A DNA stretch of 64,000 nucleotides, from the NCBI GenBank assembly GCA_018398805.1, contig JAGFBZ010000258.1:1364001-1428000 (forward strand), given 5' to 3'. Source of the DNA: Hirundichthys speculiger (lineage: Eukaryota > Chordata > Actinopteri > Beloniformes > Exocoetidae). Below, one piece after another: positions 22,846 through 33,346 of this stretch. Each line of letters opens with the position of its first letter. Positions within the stretch are counted from its first letter, which is position 1. Below the pieces are notes generated by a model. It made no database searches. It had not been told where the DNA came from and saw nothing but the letters and a program-made list of their open reading frames with translations. The translations under genes were made by a program, and so were the position numbers.

Positions 22846-23749
22846 AACAAACACCTGGCACTTTTAGGCAGGATGGGGCGTGGTGTCTGACTGTGCTTCG
22901 CCTGACCTGCTGTGTTTTCAGGTAGCTGATATATATGCTCCTGCTGTGCTGGGACAGGTTCTGCAGGGAGGACTCTGACCTCCTGAAGCGGCTCGTGTGA
23001 CACTGGGATCACTGGAGGTAAATCGGTTCCTTGCAGCAACACAGAGAGCTCCTGTCTCTTCTGCCTGCTGTTGTGCCATTGCACAAGCGTGTTTTGATTT
23101 ACCTCCACCAGCTGTATTTGAGTTCCCTGCATCACACGGGCATTGCCGAGAACAAGTCCCCTGATTTTACGATAGTCCCTCAAAATTAGAGACCATCTCG
23201 AAGCTGCCCCCTTGCCTTTCTTTTTAGGGCTTGGGTGGAGACTACAGAGCCTAATAAAAATATTCTCCACCAACCTGCAGCAATCAGGCCACTGAGCTGG
23301 TGCACTGCTTGCACCGAGGAAGCAGCGGGTTGTGCTCTCCACACCTGGTGTTTTTGAGGGCCTCTTTGGTGTCCTAAAGCGTCCACTCAAAAGTCTGTCC
23401 TGGTGCCGTGCTGCATAAATGACCCGCTGCTTGTCGCTGTCATCCAGGCTCTCCCAGAGCTCCAGTATTCGCCCTGCCTGCAGGTTGCTGAGACAGAGCG
23501 AAGACTGATCCCGTAGCCCGACCAAGTACTCAGCCAGTCTGTCCACGTGTTGGTATCCGGGCACATTCTGGTCATCCACAGCCTATAAAAAAATTAATTG
23601 GCAGAAAATAGAAAATTTTAAATAAATGTAGATCCACTAATGACACCAATGATGACTGATGCTTTAGTTTCAATAAAATATGTGCAACAACTGGTACTTA
23701 CCATAGTTTCATCGTCAGCTGAAGTATCTCCAGCCTCAGGAGCCAGTGT

Positions 23750-23880
23750 GGAGGTGGTGTAGTCACGGGCCATCATGGAGGAGGAGATTCCAGGAGCTGG
23801 TGTGGAGGAGGAGGTGGTGTCACGGGCCAGCATGGAGGAGGAGGTGCCACGAGCCAGAGTGGAGGAGGAGGTGCCAGGAG
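23750..23880. repeat. Coding minisatellite in the transposase gene
   Basis: Tandem units of about 27-33 bases around GTGGAGGAGGAGGTG and CACGGGCCAG. On the minus strand they encode LARGTSSSM-like repeats. Confidence 0.8.
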
Positions 23881-26800
23881 CCAACTGGTAGGTAACAGGA
23901 GCAGGAGCAGGAGAGGCTGAAGCCTGTTGAACCTCCAGATTCACTACTGTGGGGTCATCTGTGAGGTCAGAAAACCCCTCATCTTCCTGCTCATCAGCCC
24001 CCACTTCATGCTCCTCGACCAACTGGGCAGTCTCTTCTGAATCCGGGTTCATGTCCTGCAGCGCCTGACCAGTTTGCTGGAGCAAATACTGCACCCCTAT
24101 GAGCTCTCCTAAGACGAGAAAAAAAATAAATGAGGCACAATGCAGAGTGGAATGACTAAAACCTCATCAGCTGTTCAAAAAGGACTAAAATCACCTTGTA
24201 TGGCTGTAAGAACCATGAAAATCATGAAAAATATATACATAGTATAGTAAATGTAATAATTATTAATAAAAATCAAATCAGAGATGCAGCCTCAGGCTCA
24301 GTAATACTGATTTAATTCTTACCTGTGTAACGCGATGGCGGACAGAACTCTGGTGCCACCTTTCTGCCAAAAAGCTGCTGATAATTTTTATTGACAGAAT
24401 GCAAGAGGTCACCAGAGTAGCAGCGCAGAGGAGGTGACTCGATAGCAAGGGCAGCAACACGCCGGTCCTGGTTCCACCTATGCAGCCCTTCCAACAGGTA
24501 AACCTGAAAATTCAGGCTGTTGGCACTGGTCCCTGGAAGTACATTGAAATATAACATGAGATATCAAACTGTTGACATACACAAGACATGAACCATGATA
24601 GACACAAACCTGGTATGAAGCGGTTGAGATGGAGATGAAAGGACTCCAATGAAGTGGAGCCTCTAGCACACCTCAACACTTGTAGCTGCACACCTCCCTT
24701 GGTCAGCTCCCCAGTTTTGGTGTAGAGAGCAACACCTGGTGGGTCTTGGATGCACTTAACATGCTTTTTCTGAACCCGCCAGATGTGCTCCATCCTCTCA
24801 CTGTCAAACAGGGGAACTCCAAGGGAGTCATTGCCTCGGGAGCCCATAAGTTGCAGAGAAGAGCTCCTCCAGAAGCCTGATGGTGGTGTCCTCTCCCCGT
24901 GTCCTCCTTCGGCAATGGAGAGCCAACTCGTCCCTGGTCAGGTGTCTGTCGACATCCACCGAAGACAGACCCTGGGCCTGAAGCTGCTTGGCCTTTGCTT
25001 CACGCAAGAGCGCTAAATCAGCAGCATCCCACTCAAAAATGCACGCTGAGAGGCGTGACATGAAAAGCGGGTAGAGCTGATGGGCGTCTGTGGTGCATTC
25101 CAGGGCGAGCCGCCGCATGAAGTGCCAGATGTCCAGCCTTACGACAAGTTGTGGCCAGCCGTTGAATCTGGCCTGCAGCTTCGTTGTCTCAGCTGCCTCA
25201 GTACAGCAGCCGCAGTCCACATACAGGACAACAGGGGGATCCACACCGGCCTGGGGCATACCTCCTCACCAGGTCATTAGCCATCTTGTCCAAACCAGCT
25301 CCCTCCTGAGCGGTCAGGACGCTGATTAAAATCTGTCCATACTCATTGCCCACAGATGTCAGCCAGAGAGCCGTCCCCTTTGCTGTCCCAGCCAGCTTCT
25401 TTGTTATCTGAAGCACAAAGAACACAAACACAAACACAAAACACTTAATATGAGAATAATGAAATGAAATTCAGGCAGTAGTTCATCATCAGTAGCCTAT
25501 TATGAAAACAAAATAAGATTGCTCAACCTTTTTGTGGAGTCCATTTTTAATATGGTGCCATATGTGGAGGTAATATGGGCCTTGATGTCCTCCAGCCTTG
25601 TCAGAATGTCCTGGCTGTAGACGGACAGGAGCCACTTGACGCTGGGGACAACAGCAGGCTCTGGCGGCTCAGGGAAGTCCACAGGTAACAGCCCAGGGCG
25701 CCGGAGGAAGGACACACATTCTGTGTGGTGTAGCGTGCCACGCGATGCAGCCACTCCTCTGCGTGGTTCTCCCTGAGCTGCTTTAGAACCCGCGTTGGGC
25801 TGTTACCCAGGCCCCTCTCCCGCAGCATCCGAATCACCCGGATATCACAGGCGTACCTTGGTCAAAAGATAAATATGTCAGTCGGAATGTTCTACAGAAT
25901 TAATTTTGACACAGCAAAAGAGAAAAAGAGACACTACTCACTTTTGAGTCATGATGACCCGAAATTCTGACCTGTGAGCCAAGTCCAGCTGTTGTAGGAC
26001 AGCTTGGCTCCAGGAAACGTGCGAGGCTTTGCACTTCCCGCAGGTCAGTGTCTCTGTGACCATATTATAAATACGGTCAACATCCAGGACTCGCCGTGCC
26101 CTCTTATGCAGCCCTGCCCCGGTCAGCTGGTGCCCACCACAAGCAGGTTTGGGGCAGATCAACCTCACCTTCCACAGCTTGTAAGGCATCCAGACAAGCA
26201 GTGGGTGGGCAAAAAAGCGGTCTGGTGAAGGCGCCTGGTGATAAAGATTCATCGGCTGAGGTGGGTAGTACCACAGCTTCAGATTATCTCTGCAGCTCTA
26301 ATTTACCCCTGGCCCCCGTCTTAAACAAGACTTTGACCATCCACCTATGGTCTTCTTGTGGTAAGCCGTCTGCCCACAAGCGCGGCAGATGTGGGGTGGA
26401 AGGAGCGGACTGGAGCTGTGATGCAGAGTCAGCCTTCAGATAAACAAACAAAAGAATGTAGAATCATACTTTGTATTGATGAAATGCACTGCTGAAGTTG
26501 TGTATATGAGACAAAATGTTAGATCACTTACTGACACAGAAGCAGCTACCACTGGCACTTCTATGTGAGCCTCTGTCTGCTGGTCTTGAGCCTAAAAAAG
26601 TTTAGTAGAATATTTAAACTGTTGATGTTGTACATAGAAGAAGCTCTGCAGTTGCTATTTGAGTAACTATTTAAGTACCTGGGTCTGTCTCCTGGCCACA
26701 GCAAGATTTGGCTTTGCCGCAGCAACATGTGCACCTCCAAATCTTGGCTTGTTAAACTAAAAGGCAATAAACAACCAATTCATGAAGCCATTCAGTGATC

Positions 26801-26929
26801 AAAATGTAAAATATCTGAGGTCAATGTGTGAGTGTCAAACACTAAACCAATACCATTGACAAATGCAGTGGTGGTCGCTGCTTGTGGCCTTCAGCTCCCC
26901 CTGCAGTCGCCACTGAAGCCCGCGGTCCA

Positions 26930-27010
26930 GGTGTCGTCTGTGGTGGTCCCGATGTCCTCTCTGGTCCCGATGTCCTCTCTGGTCCCGATGTCATCTGTGG
27001 TCCTGATGTC
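26930..27010. repeat. Short coding tandem repeat in exon 4
   Basis: Near-identical 18-base units GGTCCCGATGTCCTCTCT repeated about three to four times; on the minus strand they encode (ERTSGP)n. Confidence 0.85.
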
Positions 27011-27596
27011 GTCTGGGCAGATGGCTGCTGTTCCATGACAATATGTATATACCAATTATACACTAATAATAGCATATAATTATAATCATACACTAATAAT
27101 TGTATATAATTAAAAACTAGTTTTATATTAATATATAATTAGTCAGTTTGTAAGATGGCATTTGTACTCTGCTACCAGAGAGACCTGGGTTAATCCTACC
27201 TTCTCCATGTGGAATCCACAGACACACCTCCGCACGCTGCCAAATAAAGACTGGGCACCAGACTGCATTGGACATTTCTCAATCTAAAAAACAACAGTTG
27301 CAGATTGAAATGCATTTCATTCAGGTGGTTATGTTTTATGGTTAGAGATCTTATTTGAATATCACAACTGTATCAGCGTGTCAGAAATGTTACTGCATTT
27401 GTTGTAGTGATCAATAAATAGTCCCATACCTTTTGATACAGTCCGTGCCACTTTTTTCTGCCTGGGTGCTGGTCGGTTTCCCTCAGGCCATGTCCCCGTG
27501 CTGGTGAAACGCCTAAGACGTGCCATCCAGACAGTGTCTGGCATCCCCTTGTGTGTCTTGGATGATGTAGCCTTTGGTGTCAGATATTAAAAGATA

Positions 27597-27607
27597 TATA
27601 TATATTA

Positions 27608-27652
<45 letters not shown>

Positions 27653-27663
27653 GTATATTATAT
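27597..27663. repeat. TA/CA microsatellite in intron 1 of the transposase
   Basis: ATATAT, then a CACACACACA run, then TATATATATA, in the intron between exons 1 and 2. Confidence 0.9.
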
Positions 27664-28019
27664 TATAATGAGTTTATTAGAATTGAATGAGTTATCTTTT
27701 ATGTGCTCTGTGATGCTTTACTGTATCCAACACTGATTACAGATCAGCTGGCTGAAAGTTAAAGCTAGTACTACTAGCTGACTAACAGCAGCAGCAGTGA
27801 ATCCCAGTGAAAATGGCGTCAGTGGCGTCAAATGGCGTCATTCGAGTTATTTCGGCACAGTTTTTTTTTTTTTTTTTTCGTTTCATTTACATGTTCATTA
27901 CAGTGAAACACGTTCAGTGTTCATTACACCGGAGGTTTTTATATGTTCATTACAACTTGTACGTAACTAGTAATGAACTTGTAAATACCTCCGGCTCAGT
28001 ATCTGGTGTACAGTTACAG

Positions 28020-28598
28020 TAGACGTTACTACCGGCTGACGGCGCCGGCTTAAAGTTCATTCATTCACTAAATGAATGAAAAAGAATAAAAAAACAGCGC
28101 AACACGACGGGTTTAACACATACAACATATTAGGTTGTGTCATTATATCATATAGCACCGTTAAACCAATGTTAACAGCGAATACAGGTAAATTATTTCC
28201 GTCAGGTAACGGTGCAGGTAAAGCTAACGGAAAAATATCGCAATGACAACATGACACACGACGTAAAGTTATTTTCATACATCAACACACATCGTACAGC
28301 ACCGTCATAAATGTGTAAAAACTCACCATATCGCAGAAAACACGGACTTTTGTCACCGGGTAAAATAATTACTGACCGTCGCTGAATCGCTCTGAACGCC
28401 TCCGTGAGGTTACCAGGGGAACTGTCGACTTCAACATTGCTCGTTCCTGATTGGTCGAATGTTGAAAATGTTGAAATGCGGGGACGCTGATTGGCGGAGA
28501 ATGTTGAAAAATGTTGAAAAATGTTGAAAATGCTGAGACGTGATTGGCCGTCGCGTTTCAACATTTTCAACATTTCCCCGGACGATCCTTCGGCAGCT
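28020..28598 (-). promoter_or_regulatory. Promoter and subterminal repeats of the 7.1-kb transposon
   Basis: On the minus strand this precedes and includes the first exon, with ATG immediately before the donor at 28327. At 28455-28580 the motif ATGTTGAAA occurs about six times directly and twice inverted (TTTCAACATT); such subterminal repeats often bind a transposase. A hairpin TTCATTCATTCACTAAATGA lies near 28057. Function inferred. Confidence 0.45.
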
Positions 28599-28599
28599 A

Positions 28600-28653
28600 G
28601 CGTTCAGGTCGCAGTCTCCCCTTGAGGCATAGGTTCGAATCCCACTTCTGACA
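28600..28653 (+). pseudogene. tRNA-Leu-derived copy 3, 3' part
   Basis: GCGTTCA (target duplication), then the anticodon 3' side, variable arm and T-arm. Box B GGTTCGAATCC intact; T-stem weakened (ATAGG against CCCAC). The complement of 21460-21495. Confidence 0.85.
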
Positions 28654-29504
28654 GCTCTTTATCGTCAGGTTTGGCCTTGAGTCCCAGTTGCTTCAACATC
28701 CAATGTAAAACCTGAGCCAAATCAATCGTGTGAATCACTTCGCTGTGGAGACTGAAATAGAATATCCAACTGGCTATCCAGCTATCCGTCTGTCCATCTA
28801 TCCAACTGGCGATTCGTCTGTCCATCTATCCAACTGGCTATCCGTCTGTCCACCTAACCAACTGGATTTCCAGGATTCGAATCCCACTTCTACAGCTCTT
28901 TATCATCAGGTTTGGTCTTGAGTCCCAGTTGCTTCAACATCCAACATCCAATGTAAAACCTGAGCCAAATCAATCGTGTGAATCACTTCGCTGTGGAGAC
29001 TGAAATAGAATATCCAACTGGCTATCCATCTGTCCATCTATCCAAATAGCTATTCGACTGTCCAACTGTCTATTCATCTATCTATCTATCTATCCAACTG
29101 GCTATTCGTCTGACCATCTATCCAACTGGCTAGTGGTCTGTCCATCTATCCAACTGGCTATCCGTCTGTCCATCTAACCAACTGGATTTCTGTCTGTCCA
29201 ACTGTCTATTCATCTATCTATCTGTCTGACCAAATGGTGATTCGTCTGTCCATCTATCCAACTGGCTAGTGGTCTGTCCATCTATCCAACTGGCGATTCG
29301 TCTGTCCCTCTATCCAACTGGCTGTTCGTCTATCTATCTATCCAACTGGCTATCCGTCTGTCCATCTATCCAACTGGCTATCCGTCTGTCCATCTAACAT
29401 ACTGGATTTCCATTTGTCCATCTGTCCAACTGTCTATTCATCTATCTATCTATCTAACCAACTGGCTATTCGTCTGTACATCTATCTACCACTCACACAC
29501 ACCA

Positions 29505-29587
29505 GTCACGATGGCCGAGCGGTCTAAGGCGCTGCGTTCAGGTTGCAGTCTCCCCTTGAGGCATAGGTTCGAATCCCACTTCTGACA
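29505..29587 (+). pseudogene. tRNA-Leu-derived copy 4
   Basis: 83 bases. Anticodon CAG and boxes A and B are present, but the acceptor stem has GTCACGA (one G to C mismatch) and the T-stem is weakened (ATAGG). Probably a pseudogene, though promoter boxes are intact. Confidence 0.8.
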
Positions 29588-30847
29588 GCTCGTTATCGTC
29601 AGGTTTGGCCTTGAGTCCCAGTTGCTTCAACATCCAATGTAAAATCTGAGCCAAATCAATCGTGTGAATCACTTCGCTGTGGAGACTGAAATAGAATATC
29701 CAACTGGCTATACGTCTGTCCATCTATCCAAATGGCTATTCGACTCTCCATCCATACAACTGGCTATCCGTCTGTCTATCTATCCAACTGGCTGTCCATC
29801 TATCCAACTGGCTAGTGGTCTGTCCATCTATCCAACTGGCGATCCGTCTGTCCATCTATCCAACTGGCGATTCGTCTGTCCCTCTATCCGTCTGTCCATC
29901 TAACCAACTGGATTTCCAGGATTCGAATCCCACTTCTACAGCTCTTTATCGTCAGGTTTGGCCTTGAGTCCCAGTCTCTTCAACATCCAATGTAAAACCT
30001 GAGCCAAATCAATCGTGTGAATCACTTCACTGTGGAGACTGAAATAGAATATCCAACTGGCTATCCAGCTAGCCGTCTGGATTTCCATCTGTCCATCTAT
30101 CTATCTATCCAACTGGCTATCCGTCTGTCCATCTATCCAAATTGCGATCCGTCTGTCCATCTATCCAACTGGCTATTCGTCTGACCATCTATCCAACTGG
30201 TTAGTGGTCTGTCCATCTAACCAACTTGCTATCTGTCTGTCCATCTAACCAACTGGATTTCTGTCTGTCCAACTGTCTATTCATCTATCTATCTGTCTGA
30301 CCAAATGACGATTCGTCTGACCATCTATCCAACTTGCTATCCATCTATCCAACTGGCTTTTCGACTGTCCATCTATCCAAATTGCGATCCGTCTGTCCAT
30401 CTATCCAACTGGCTATTCGCCTGATCATCTATCCAACTGGCTGTCCATCTAACCAACTGGTTAGTGGTCTGTCCATCTAACCAACTGGCTATCTGTCTGA
30501 CCATCTATCCGTCTGTCCATCTAACCAACTTGATTTCTGTCTGTCCAACTGTCTATTCATCTATCTATCTGTCTGACCAAATAGCGATTCGTCTGACCAT
30601 CTATCCAACTGGCTATTCGTCTGACCATCTATCCAACTGGCTGTTCGTCTATCCAAATGGTTAGTGGTCTGTCCATCTAACCAACTGGCTATCCGTCTGT
30701 CCATCTAACCAACTGGATTTCTGTCTGTCCAACTGTCTATTCATCTATCTATCTGTCTGACCAAATGGCGATTTGTCTGTCCATCTATCCAACTGGCTAT
30801 CCATCTGTCCATCTATCTACCACTCATACATACACAAACACACACCA

Positions 30848-30930
30848 GTCAGGATGGCTGAGCGGTCTAAGGCGCTGCGTTCAGGTCGCAGTCTCCCCTT
30901 GAGGCATGGGTTCGAATCCCACTTCTGACA
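30848..30930 (+). tRNA. tRNA-Leu(CAG)-like copy 5, nearly intact
   Basis: 83 bases. The acceptor stem, perfect anticodon stem CTGCG/CGCAG, anticodon CAG, and boxes A (TGGCTGAGCGG) and B are all intact. The only structural defect seen is one A-C mismatch at the base of the T-stem (ATGGG against CCCAC). It could still be transcribed and perhaps used; it may equally be a young pseudogene of the array. Confidence 0.55.
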
Positions 30931-31382
30931 GCACTTTATCGTCAGGTTTGGCCTTGAGTCACAGTTGCTTCAACATCATATGTAAAACCTGAGCCAAATC
31001 ACTTCGCTGTGGAGACTGAAATAGAATAACCAACTGACTATCCAGCTATCCCTCTGTCTATCTATCCAAATGGCGATTCGTCTCTCCATCTATCCAATTG
31101 GCTATTCGTCCAATGTAAAACCTGAGCCGAATCAGTCGTGTGAATCACTTCACTGTGGAGACTGAAATATAATATCCAACTGGCTGTCTGTCCATCTATC
31201 CAAATTGCTATCCGTCTGACTGTCTATCCAACTGATTAGTGGTCTGTCCATCTATCCAACTGGGGATTCGTCTGTCCATCTAACCAACTGGATTTCCATC
31301 TGTCCAACTGTCTATTCATCTATCTATCTATCTAACCAACTGGCTATTCGTCTGTACATCTATCTACCACTCACACACACCA

Positions 31383-31465
31383 GTCAGAATGGCCGAGCGG
31401 TCTAAGGCGCTGCGTTCCGGTTGCAGTCTCCCCTTGAGGCATAGGTTCGAATCCCACTTCTGACA
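31383..31465 (+). pseudogene. tRNA-Leu-derived copy 6 with CCG anticodon
   Basis: 83 bases. The anticodon loop is TTCCGGT, so the anticodon reads CCG (arginine codon CGG) in a leucine tRNA body. The acceptor has GTCAGAA (a G-to-A change that restores pairing with T), and the T-stem is weakened. Boxes A and B are intact. Most likely a pseudogene. Confidence 0.75.
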
Positions 31466-32316
31466 GCTATTTATCGTCAGGTTTGGCCTTGAGTCCCAGT
31501 TGCTTCAACATCCAATGTAAAACCTGAGCCAAATCAATCGTGTGAATCACTTCGCTGTGGAGACTGAAATAGAATATCCAACTGGCTGGCTGTCGGTCTG
31601 GCTATCCATCTATCCAATTGGCGATTTGTCTGTTTATTTATCTAACCAACTGGCTATTCGTCTGTCTGTCTATCTACCCATGTGTACACTCACACACACA
31701 CCACAAAACCTGAGCGGAATCAATCGTGTGAATCACTTCGCTGTGGAGACTGAAATAGAATATCCAAGTGGCTATTCGTCTATCTAACGAACTGCCTGTT
31801 CGTCCATCAATCCAATTGCCTATTTGTCTGTCCATCAATGCAACTGGCAGTTCCTGTGTCCATCTATCTAATCAATTGGCTATTCGTCTGTCCATCTATC
31901 CAACTGGCTATCCATCTATCCTACTGGCGATTCGTCTGTCCATCTATCCAACTGGCTATTCATCTATCTATCTTTCCAACTGGCTGTTCGTCTATCCATC
32001 TTTCCAACTGGCTATCTGTCTGTCCATCTATTAAACTGGCGATTCGTCTGACCATCTATCCAACTGGCTAGTGGTCTGTCCATCTATCCAACTGGCTATC
32101 CGTCTGTCCATCTATCCAACTGGCTACCTGTCTGTCCGTCTATCCATCTATCCAACTGGCTGTTCGTCTATCCATCTATCCAACTGGTTAGTGGTCTGTC
32201 CATCTAACCAACTGGATTTCTCTCTGTCCATCTATCCAACTGTCTAATTCATCTATCTATCTGTCTGACCAAGTGGCTATTCGTCTGTACGTCTATCTAC
32301 CAATGTGTACACTCAT

Positions 32317-32347
<31 letters not shown>

Positions 32348-32348
32348 A

Positions 32349-32664
32349 TCACCTCCAAATATCTATTCTGACCTCAATCTCGCCCTGCTGCTGGGTCTCA
32401 TCTCTCTCCTCCTCCTCATCCTCCTCCTCATCCTCCTCCTTCTCCCTCTCCTCATCCACTTCTTCTCCGACAACCACCTGTTCACTTGACGGCCCCGCGG
32501 CCCCTGCCCCCGAGCTTGTGGTTGAAACCATTTCCGTGATTTTGGCACATTTTGCTGCATCCACTTTTAATTTTTTTTGTCTCCGTTCTCTGAGCTTTTC
32601 TGCTCCTCCCTTTCGCTTTTGTGCTTTTTTCTCCATTTGCATACTCATCCATGAGCCACCACAC
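32349..32664 (-). pseudogene. hAT transposase first coding exon, copy A
   Basis: On the minus strand the frame starts MSMQMEKKAQKRKGGAEKLR, then RERRQKKLKVDAAKCAKITE, followed by Ser/Gly/Ala-rich sequence and a long Glu/Asp-rich tract (EEDEEEDEEEERDET), ending before donor GGAG|GTGATC at about 32345. This resembles the N-terminus of hAT-family transposases related to ZMYM/TTF-type proteins. The rest of the transposase is absent. A microsatellite (AC)n forms the start of the following intron. A near-identical exon lies at 33017-33330. Confidence 0.6.
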
Positions 32665-33016
32665 TCTCCGGTCAGCAGGGCTGGACTGGGACAAAAAAAT
32701 GGCCCAGGCATTTTTGATCCCTGGCGGCCCACCATACGCCGGGGATCAAAAATGCCGGTTATTTATACGATATGCGGAAGCACATGCTGCATGTTGTATA
32801 CTATGTGCACATAGTGAAGTTTCAAAAATTAAAATAAAGTGGTGTTAGTGTCACTAGTGTTACTCATGTCTATCAATTATTTATCATGCATTTCAGCAAA
32901 GCAATGTTACACTAATATTTTAACACACTTAACACTGTAAATTGGACACCAAATCTACTCAAAGCATTATTTGACAACAAAGACTAAACCACACACACAC
33001 ACACACACACAGGTGA

Positions 33017-33330
33017 TCACCTCCAAATAGCTATTCTGACCTCAATCTCGCCCTGCTGCTGGGTCTCATCTCTCTCCTCCTCCTCCTCCTCCTCCTCCTT
33101 CTCCCTCTCCTCGTCCGCTTCTTCTCCGACAACCACCTGTTCACTCGACGGCCCCGCGGCCGACGGCCCGTGGCCCCCGCCACCGAGCTTGTGGTTGAAA
33201 ACATTTCCGTGATTTTGGCACATTTTGCTGCATCCACTTTTTATTTTTTTTGTCTCCGTTCTCTGAGCTTTTCTGCTCCTCCCTTTCGCTTTTGTGCTTT
33301 TTTCTCCATTTCCATACTCATCCACGAGCC
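33017..33330 (-). pseudogene. hAT transposase first coding exon, copy A'
   Basis: Same exon as 32349-32664, reading MSMEMEKKAQKRKGGAEKLR, but a base change/shift in the poly-A run near 33240-33250 puts a stop after RERRQKK in that frame. The acidic tract is a little shorter and the Gly/Ala part slightly longer. The following intron begins with the same (CA)n tract. Confidence 0.6.
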
Positions 33331-33346
33331 ACCACACTCTCCGGTC

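Larger units (their letters stand above)
22472..28329 (-). pseudogene. DUF6729-type transposase gene, about 12 exons, with single-base frame breaks
   Basis: Exons inferred from splice sites and continuous homology-like reading: start ATG 28329-28327 (exon ends GATATG|GTGAGT), 27571-27430, 27283-27200, 27027-26854, 26756-26679, 26591-26532, 26433-25942, 25856-25528, 25407-24610, 24532-24323, 24108-23702, 23582-22472; about 1,290 codons. N-terminal part: IEKCPMQSGAQSLFGSVRRC and CVCGFHMEK, Pro/Thr repeats, then PYKLWKVRLICPKPACGG and VTETLTCGKCKASHVSW (zinc-binding, DUF6729-like as I recall). Core: LWLTSVGNEYGQILISVLTA, VVLYVDCGCC, LVVRLDIWHFMRRLA, LALHCRRRTRG, CIQDPPGVALYTKTGE, RCARGSTSLESFHLHL; the D, D and E in these blocks are plausible RNase-H-fold catalytic residues. 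C-terminal part: Ser/Thr/Ala repeats, Gln/Pro repeats, then NTCKKCGQFRTAETGHSHF, a zinc-binding tail. Seven frame breaks, mostly one-base indels near 27455, 26293, 25740, 25532, 25250, 24845 and 22700-22850, with no nonsense substitutions noticed. Confidence 0.75.
21496..28598 (-). mobile_element. 7.1-kb DUF6729-type DNA transposon inserted in a tRNA copy
   Basis: The insertion splits tRNA-Leu copy 3. Target duplication TGCGTTCA (21488-21495) versus AGCGTTCA (28599-28606) matches 7 of 8. Short imperfect inverted termini are visible: AGCTGGGGAACAATCGGCC on the left and, reversed, AGCTGCCGAAGGATCGTCC on the right. The minus strand encodes one multi-exon transposase-like gene. The left subterminal region has a purine tract and an antisense tRNA B-box-like motif; the right has tandem ATGTTGAAA motifs. 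TGCGTTCA also occurs at 21721-21728, so the exact left boundary could be argued. An 8-bp duplication would fit hAT or Zisupton/KDZ-type elements. Confidence 0.75.
28654..32304. repeat. tRNA/SINE-associated satellite, right block
   Basis: Same satellite and SINE-like body as the left block, with tRNA-derived copies 4, 5 and 6 and two stray T-arm fragments (28873-28893, 29919-29939). It ends in a CTGTCTGACCAAGTGG-like unit and then (AC)n at about 32308-32341, joining the hAT exon copy. The stretch 29588-30847 is a near-identical duplicate of 20185-21459. Confidence 0.9.

Noticed and set aside
19874..32304. CRISPR-like array
   Set aside because: The units are degenerate tandem satellite without conserved repeat/unique spacer alternation, in a vertebrate-type genome.
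32349..33337. Glu-rich and Arg-rich alternative frames
   Set aside because: They are other-frame readings of the CTC-rich acidic tract in the hAT first exon.
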